A stretch of 64,000 nt of DNA, from the NCBI GenBank assembly GCA_905331475.1, contig CAJNYU010000048.1, forward strand, positions 1 to 64,000, in the 5' to 3' direction. Position numbers and translations under genes: made by a program. The stretch's first letter is position 1. Each line of letters begins with the position of its first letter. This document shows, one piece after another, positions 58,866-64,000 of the stretch. Under the pieces are notes generated by a model. It saw only the letters and a program-made list of their open reading frames with translations, did not search any database and was not told the origin of the DNA. Source of the DNA: Rotaria socialis (taxonomy: Eukaryota; Rotifera; Eurotatoria; Philodinida; Philodinidae).

Positions 58866-60025
58866 ACTATATTGATTTTTTGATTCTTATTAAACACGCA
58901 GTCAAGGTGCTATCTTTTTAAAATCTATCATCTTCTTACGATTGCCAATTGCATCGTGAAATATCACTTCCGTTCTCAATGAGTTAATTTGTTTCTAGTG
59001 AATCCGGTGTGTGCTCATGTAGTTTTACTTTACGAGCGAAGCAGTGATATGTTCATAGTTGACAACTAGAAACTTATAATCACTCAATATTAAATCGGGT
59101 ATTTATCGTGTGGTAGTCTTATTAGAACGATTGTATAAAGCGTATTGTGCATGGCAAACATTAATTCATGAGAGTATTCCGGGCCGCTTCACCGACTATA
59201 AGTGGCTTCTTGAGATATTATATGTTTCATCAAGAGTTAAAATCGGTAGTAAATTGTGCTTGCCATTCTGTTCTCTGCTTACTTTTTTTATTACTTTTTA
59301 CAGCATCGTTTCTCCGATCAATGAGCTTGTAGCATGTAAACATAAGTGTACTGCAATTATCTTTAAAGCTAATAATACAAACAGAGGGTTATATTGACCT
59401 TCTTTTTGTGTATGAGTTCTGCTTTCAAGAAAAAACATTATATAGATCAGTTGGTTACAACAATTTAGCAGCCTAAATAAGAATTATTTCCAACAAATAA
59501 TATCATTAGGATTAATGCTTCTAGCATTTGTTTTAATATCGTACAAGATATAACACATTCTTAAAATCCTCTGAAGTAGATTGCATTTCTTCATTAGCCG
59601 AACGAGGAAAAACCTCTTATTAACATATTCGATTCACATGTAGTGGATCTTGGTATCCTATCAGCATAACCTAACTAGTTAATAAGCGTAATTCATGGCG
59701 TTTTAAAAAAAAGATTTTTTTCTACGAAAAACTTGCTCATCTTACTTACTTCATAAGAAATAATATCGTCGTAAAGTTTAATCAGTGTGTTTTTATATTA
59801 TTCGATAGTTTGAAAAAAACAAATGTATATGCAGTCATTTACTAGCAATTTTTACTATTGATTATATATGACGAAGAAAAAGAAGAAAAAAGAAACACCG
59901 ACGAACGTCGTGTTACGGGTCAGTTATTGCGTCCTCTTCATTTTTTCGTTAGCTCATATGTTCTTCTCTCTATATACATTTCTTTATGCCCGAAAGCAAC
60001 CATAATTAACGTTGCATTAGTTTAT
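58866..60025. other. Intergenic stretch, nothing recognised
   Basis: No gene recognised. The plus frame at 59110-59397 lacks a motif. The last 160 bases contain an open frame upstream of the ATG at 60026 that is probably not coding; a TTGCATTAG acceptor-like sequence ends at about 60020. Confidence 0.45.
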
Positions 60026-60529
60026 ATGTTACCCCAATGCTATATTCGCCCGATGTTTATGCCAATCATTCCAGACATGGTAAAAATATCACCTGCTATG
60101 CTACCTATGATGAGATTTCCGGTAGCAGCTCCTGTTCAATCTCCATCATCATCACCAATGACTAATGAATATGATTCACGCAGGCATGATCAATATCGAC
60201 ATGCCAAACGAGATCATTCTCGTAATCGTCACGCACCTTTCGACTGGTATCGACCACCCAAACAAGGATATGAAATTGTTCATGAAGATATATCAGTTGT
60301 AACATCGAATGGACCGGTACCGTTTGATGAATTCTATCGACAACGTACGCACAATGAACATGACAAAGATCTAGCTGTGTATGAATCAGAAAAAAAACAT
60401 GACGACAGACAAGAATCATCACATGAAGAGAAAAATATTGACTCGCAATCTGAAAACCATACGGAATCCGATTGGGATAGCGAAGAAGAAACAAGTGATG
60501 ATGCAACTTTGAAACCATTGGACTCTTAA
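60026..60529 (+). CDS. Uncharacterised His/Asp/Glu-rich hydrophilic protein
   Basis: I chose the ATG at 60026 (MLPQCYIRPMFMPIIPDM) because an acceptor-like GCATTAG lies just upstream. The longer frame back to 59858 begins with ATT and has a different composition. The 167 residues start Met/Pro-rich, then become highly charged (RRHDQYRHAKRDHSRNRH), with one better structured patch (APFDWYRPPKQGYEIVHEDI). They end in a long acidic, Ser/Glu/Asp-rich tail that is predicted disordered. No family is recognised. The long unbroken frame and good codon-like composition support it as real, but it could be the last exon of a larger gene or of a spliced-leader transcript. It converges with the receptor gene on the other strand (159 bases between stops). 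Confidence 0.5.
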   Translation: MLPQCYIRPMFMPIIPDMVKISPAMLPMMRFPVAAPVQSPSSSPMTNEYDSRRHDQYRHAKRDHSRNRHAPFDWYRPPKQGYEIVHEDISVVTSNGPVPFDEFYRQRTHNEHDKDLAVYESEKKHDDRQESSHEEKNIDSQSENHTESDWDSEEETSDDATLKPLDS

Positions 60530-60687
60530 GAAAATCAATCACAAATCGACGATAATTTCAATGATAAAACTAGAATAAATTGTTCATGTGATAACTGAAA
60601 GAATATTCGAAACTTCTTTTTTTTTCTTTCATTCTTTTTATTAGTTCTTTTCTTTTTCTAATATTAAAATAAAACAAGTATTCATGT

Positions 60688-60947
60688 TCATACTCGCAAT
60701 CGCTCAGTACTGAATGAAGGTAACGATAACCGTATAACATGTTGCTTATTACAAGTCAAATCGAGACTAGTATTATATCTACTAGGCACTTGATAGATTG
60801 GATCAAGTGTTTTTGAAAGTCTAGGTTTAGTTGTTAAATGTAACGAGGGCCGAGGTAAATTTGCGCATACGACAAGATGTGCGACTGCAGGTGATTTATA
60901 GGTCGGACGAGAATATTTATGACTATTATTATTTTTATCGTGGTAGC

Positions 60948-60980
<33 letters not shown>

Positions 60981-63900
60981 AATAATAATGATGATGGTCT
61001 CGTTGGCAACGAACAATTCGTTTCATGGTACGTAAACATGCCTCGCGATATTTATGAGAAAATAAATGGTAAAAAATTGGATTTATTGTTGAGCCAAGAT
61101 AATATAAAATACCGCTAACGAAATAAAATATGGCTATTGCACGTCGTTGAACTAATGTTAAATGAAGAGCATTTGAACTGCTGGCAACCAGCCGTTGCAC
61201 ATGAAATGGAGCATAACATATGATAAACGCAATGACAACAGCGACTAAAATGAACTTGCATTTTAAAATTTTCCTTAAAAGATTATTAATGAACTCGCTA
61301 TATTAACATTTGTAATTCAACATTTTTGTAGACGTTAAAATTGCGTTAGGAAAATTTTTTTCTCTCGATATTTCAGTCGAGATAGTTTTAAGAGAGTTTG
61401 ATAGCGCATTACTTGCCCAAGAATATATTCACTATTGTGTTACAGCAGCTGTGTAGAACACTCAGAAAGAACCTCTTTATATCAAACAATGATCCCTATC
61501 GATCAGTTCACTTGAACGACATTATGGTAGGCATGACAAATGTTTACTATACTATCTATTCACAAAAAAACATTGTCATTGAGTTATAAATTCTAAATTT
61601 AGGTTTTGTTCCTTAATTGAACTATTTATTGCTCGACTTTCTGTTTTATTTTAATGACGCATAAGAGTTGTATCTACCATGGACAACTTGGGATTTTTTT
61701 TCCTAAGACATTTGTGTCCTTAAAAACCATTTTCGATGATATCTCGTCGAATCTTGTGCACTTTCGAACAAGGGAATAGGACTAGTTTTTTTTTGTGTTA
61801 GGTTTCCACACTACAGTAAAAACAAATGAATGCAAAAATATTGCCTGGTGTCTTGTACTGACTATGTTTAATCAGAAAGAGACTTGCAGTTTCTCGTCAT
61901 ATAAATATATGGAACGAACATAACTCAAGAAAATCAAGAGGGAAAATTTCTTCCGTTGAGACCATCGGAAAAATCCATGTATTGACTCAATTTACAATAG
62001 TAGGCAAACCACACAGGAACTCAATAGAGATGGATGAATACATTTTTTGAATAACCATATCCTGAAGAAAAAACAAATTGTTTGCCTTGACATCGCATTA
62101 ATAAAATAGCTGAATATCAAACAAGAATGTATTGAAACTCTTGCATTCCATTAATAATGGAGTAACTTAATATAGACTTCTTCCCTCGTCAATGACGTTC
62201 GTTACTCTTCTTAATGAAACATATTCATGAGAGGAAAAACATAATTTGTAACTTGTTGCTGGGTAGACCAATCCAACATGTTCATAGAATTCTTATCATC
62301 ATAATCATCTTTTGCTGAATCGTCATTCAGTACTATAATTTTAAAAGATTAATGTTACAATAAGAACACCAGGAAATGAGTACTTCCTCTGGAATTTATT
62401 TGTGGTAAAAAGTTAGATCCTGATTGATTAAAAAAATAGAATCAAAATTACTGGAGACTAAAAATAATTATTCAACGTCATTTTATGAAAGTTAGACGTC
62501 AATTCGTAATGAAAAATGCATTTCATAAGTGCAATAATATCGAAGAGAAAAAACAGATTACATAGAAGGTCATTAGATTATTGCCAAGAAATAATACTGT
62601 CTATAAGTATTGTTGGATAATTAATTATAGAGAACTCGTCTTTTTTTCAATGAAATTTCTCATATCATTTCTTATGATATTATATGTCTATGAGAATAAG
62701 ATAAAAATGAAGTGGTTTGAAAAAAAACGAGAATATCGAAACTGTGGTAGACATCTATTTTCTAATATATGTAAGTTTCAACGGTACAATGTCATAACGA
62801 TAATACATTTGCTAAAATTTCTCTATCCAACTTATGTAGGCTATTGTATATGTTATCTTATAAACAAGAATAACTTGAGACACACAGCGATAAAAAATAA
62901 ATTCCGCAAGAATAACGAAACAAAGAAGCAATATGATATTGAAGTATATTTATAGATATAAAGTGCTACTACAGTCCGCTTCACTTAAAACGTCAAAATG
63001 AGTTATACCAAAAACGTTTTAAGAGTAACTTAATTATCGTTAATTGACTTATTGATTCATACTTTTTAATCGAATAATTCATGATACAAACAACAATATG
63101 TTATACTTACAGAGCATTTTGAAAGCTGATTTTTTCATTGATTGCATATTTTGTCCTTGTGCACCTGAAGAACTATAATTACTCAGTCGTATAGATGCAT
63201 ATTTTCTTGTAATCGAAGATGTTGGTGAATTACGAGATTTTGTTCGTTTTTGTTCTAAATCATTATTATCCTGTTCATCATTTTTAGCGCGTATTGATGT
63301 CGAATAGGATTCTCTATAATCAGATTTTGACCAATATCCATCGCCAAGTAAACTAGCCGAATATAAACGTCGCGCCATTAATGCATATAGTACACAAAGA
63401 ATAAATGCCGGTAAAACGAAAAAAAATGTGGCCGATATTTGTAGACATTTTTTTTCGAATGCTTGAAAATCTGGATCGAAATAACAATGACTTTCGGATT
63501 TCTTTGTTATATATAAATAAGGTGTAGATGATAGGATAGCAATAAACCATATTAATATTTGAATTTTAATTGCACGTCCTGTTGTTGATAAAAATGTAGT
63601 GTGAAGTGGTCGACACACAGCTATATAACGTTCGATTGTAAATGCACTGCACGGAAAAAAAACCGTAAATGAAAAGAGTAGAAATAAATTAACTTGAAGA
63701 CTATTTTCACATTGCATTACCTAATTGTCAGAATCGATGCATTGGTTGATGTTTCAGCAAGCAGACTTCGAAGTTTACAACCAAATTGATTCAATGGGAA
63801 TGTAATTGGTAAGAACTAAAAGTGAAAGGCTAATAAATTTCCTAGACAGAAAAATCTTACCGCTATTTCAAATGGTAAACTAACAATTAATGGTAAACTA

Positions 63901-64000
63901 TCGCTAATCGCTAAATTCAATAAATAACAGTTTGTAACTGTATGCATATCTCGATTTAGTAAAATAATCAAGATAGTTAACAAATTATTGGCGATGCCGG
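60688..64000 (-). CDS. Pyrokinin/neuromedin-U-type neuropeptide receptor (5' end off window)
   Basis: Four exons seen: 64000 (edge)-63861, 63815-63721, 63646-63111 and 61244-60688. All GT-AG, phases agree. Class A features are all visible: helix 1-2 NNLLTILIILLNRD and LLNLAISDSLPLIVSLP, the ECL1 cysteine (NQFGCKLRS), ERY for DRY (TIERYIAVCRPLH), ECL2 cysteine (SHCYFD), helix 5 FFFVLPAFILCVLYALMARR, helix 6 AVVIAFIICYAPFHVQRL and helix 7 NPIFY. FHVQRL and FVSGILYYLGSTINPI with HKYREA point to the neuromedin-U/pyrokinin/capa receptor clade, Gq-type receptors for amidated neuropeptides. The third intracellular loop is long and polar. The C-tail contains a run of ten consecutive His from an (ATG)n microsatellite. 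The 1.87 kb intron (63110-61245) before helix 6 is unusually long. The first part of helix 1 and the N-terminus lie beyond 64000. Confidence 0.88.

Noticed and set aside
60831-61118. Plus-strand frame with an Asp-rich run
   Set aside because: Antisense of the poly-His microsatellite in the receptor's last exon.
62581-62955. 124-codon plus-strand frame inside the receptor intron
   Set aside because: Very Lys/Asn/Ile/Tyr-rich, as expected of random AT-rich DNA; no motif and no splice support.

Overview
This is eukaryotic, AT-rich, intron-bearing DNA, most probably from a bdelloid rotifer. The reasons are short (about 50-150 base) GT-AG introns, a leucine-rich protein of a type I associate with bdelloids, a type II membrane protein with a uromodulin-like D8C domain, secreted carbohydrate-active enzymes that resemble bacterial or fungal families but carry introns, and many small non-autonomous DNA transposons. 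The species assignment is inference. Three ambiguous bases (1824, 9255, 54069), each at or near a homopolymer, mark weak assembly points.

Layout. 0-15 kb is mostly non-coding: a decayed CRESS/geminivirus-type Rep-like remnant with introns (2.1-2.7 kb, minus), an intronless 7TM receptor (4.6-5.5 kb, minus), a foldback-type element with 33-base internal repeats (8.4-10 kb), a small GPI-anchored Ly6-like protein (12 kb, plus) and a complete Tc1-type transposon (12.9-14.1 kb) with perfect TA duplications. 15.9-24.3 kb, all minus, holds the most striking locus: a gene of at least four exons encoding a protein of about 2,124 residues that joins a beta-trefoil lectin, several PAN/apple-like modules, a basic amphipathic segment, a sushi-like module, a DNA/RNA non-specific endonuclease, a GH18 chitinase and two hevein-like chitin-binding modules. 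A three-copy LysM protein lies just upstream. 25-28 kb holds a pogo-like remnant and a hAT-like MITE. 30.3-34.2 kb (plus) holds a seven-exon secreted right-handed beta-helix (polysaccharide-lyase-like) gene and a single-exon GDSL/SGNH esterase.

35.5-37.0 kb holds the 3' part of an SLC43-like transporter with a one-base frameshift. 38.1-40.3 kb (minus) holds mitochondrial ribosomal protein L3 followed 150 bases later by ribosomal protein L37a, a possible trans-spliced operon. 42.8-47.7 kb has a hAT-like MITE with a perfect 8-base duplication, the 3' part of a leucine-rich protein gene and, abutting it, a 2.3 kb palindromic foldback element. 48.3-51.2 kb (minus) is a six-exon type II membrane protein with a threonine-rich stalk and a D8C domain, including an 18-base microexon. 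51.5-54.1 kb is transposon-derived inverted repeats and a suspicious assembly spot. 58.3-58.9 kb (plus) is a three-exon gamma-glutamylcyclotransferase-like gene, 60.0-60.5 kb an acidic unknown protein, and 60.7-64 kb (minus) a pyrokinin/neuromedin-U-type neuropeptide receptor that runs off the window.

Functionally, the lectin-nuclease-chitinase gene, the LysM protein, the beta-helix protein and the esterase form a run of predicted secreted proteins acting on chitin, polysaccharides, nucleic acid and lipid or ester bonds. This fits digestion of, or defence against, fungi and other microbes, and each is a candidate for horizontal acquisition. The rest are ordinary housekeeping, signalling and transposon genes. 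All exon structures here are predicted from sequence by frame continuity, splice signals and recognised protein motifs.
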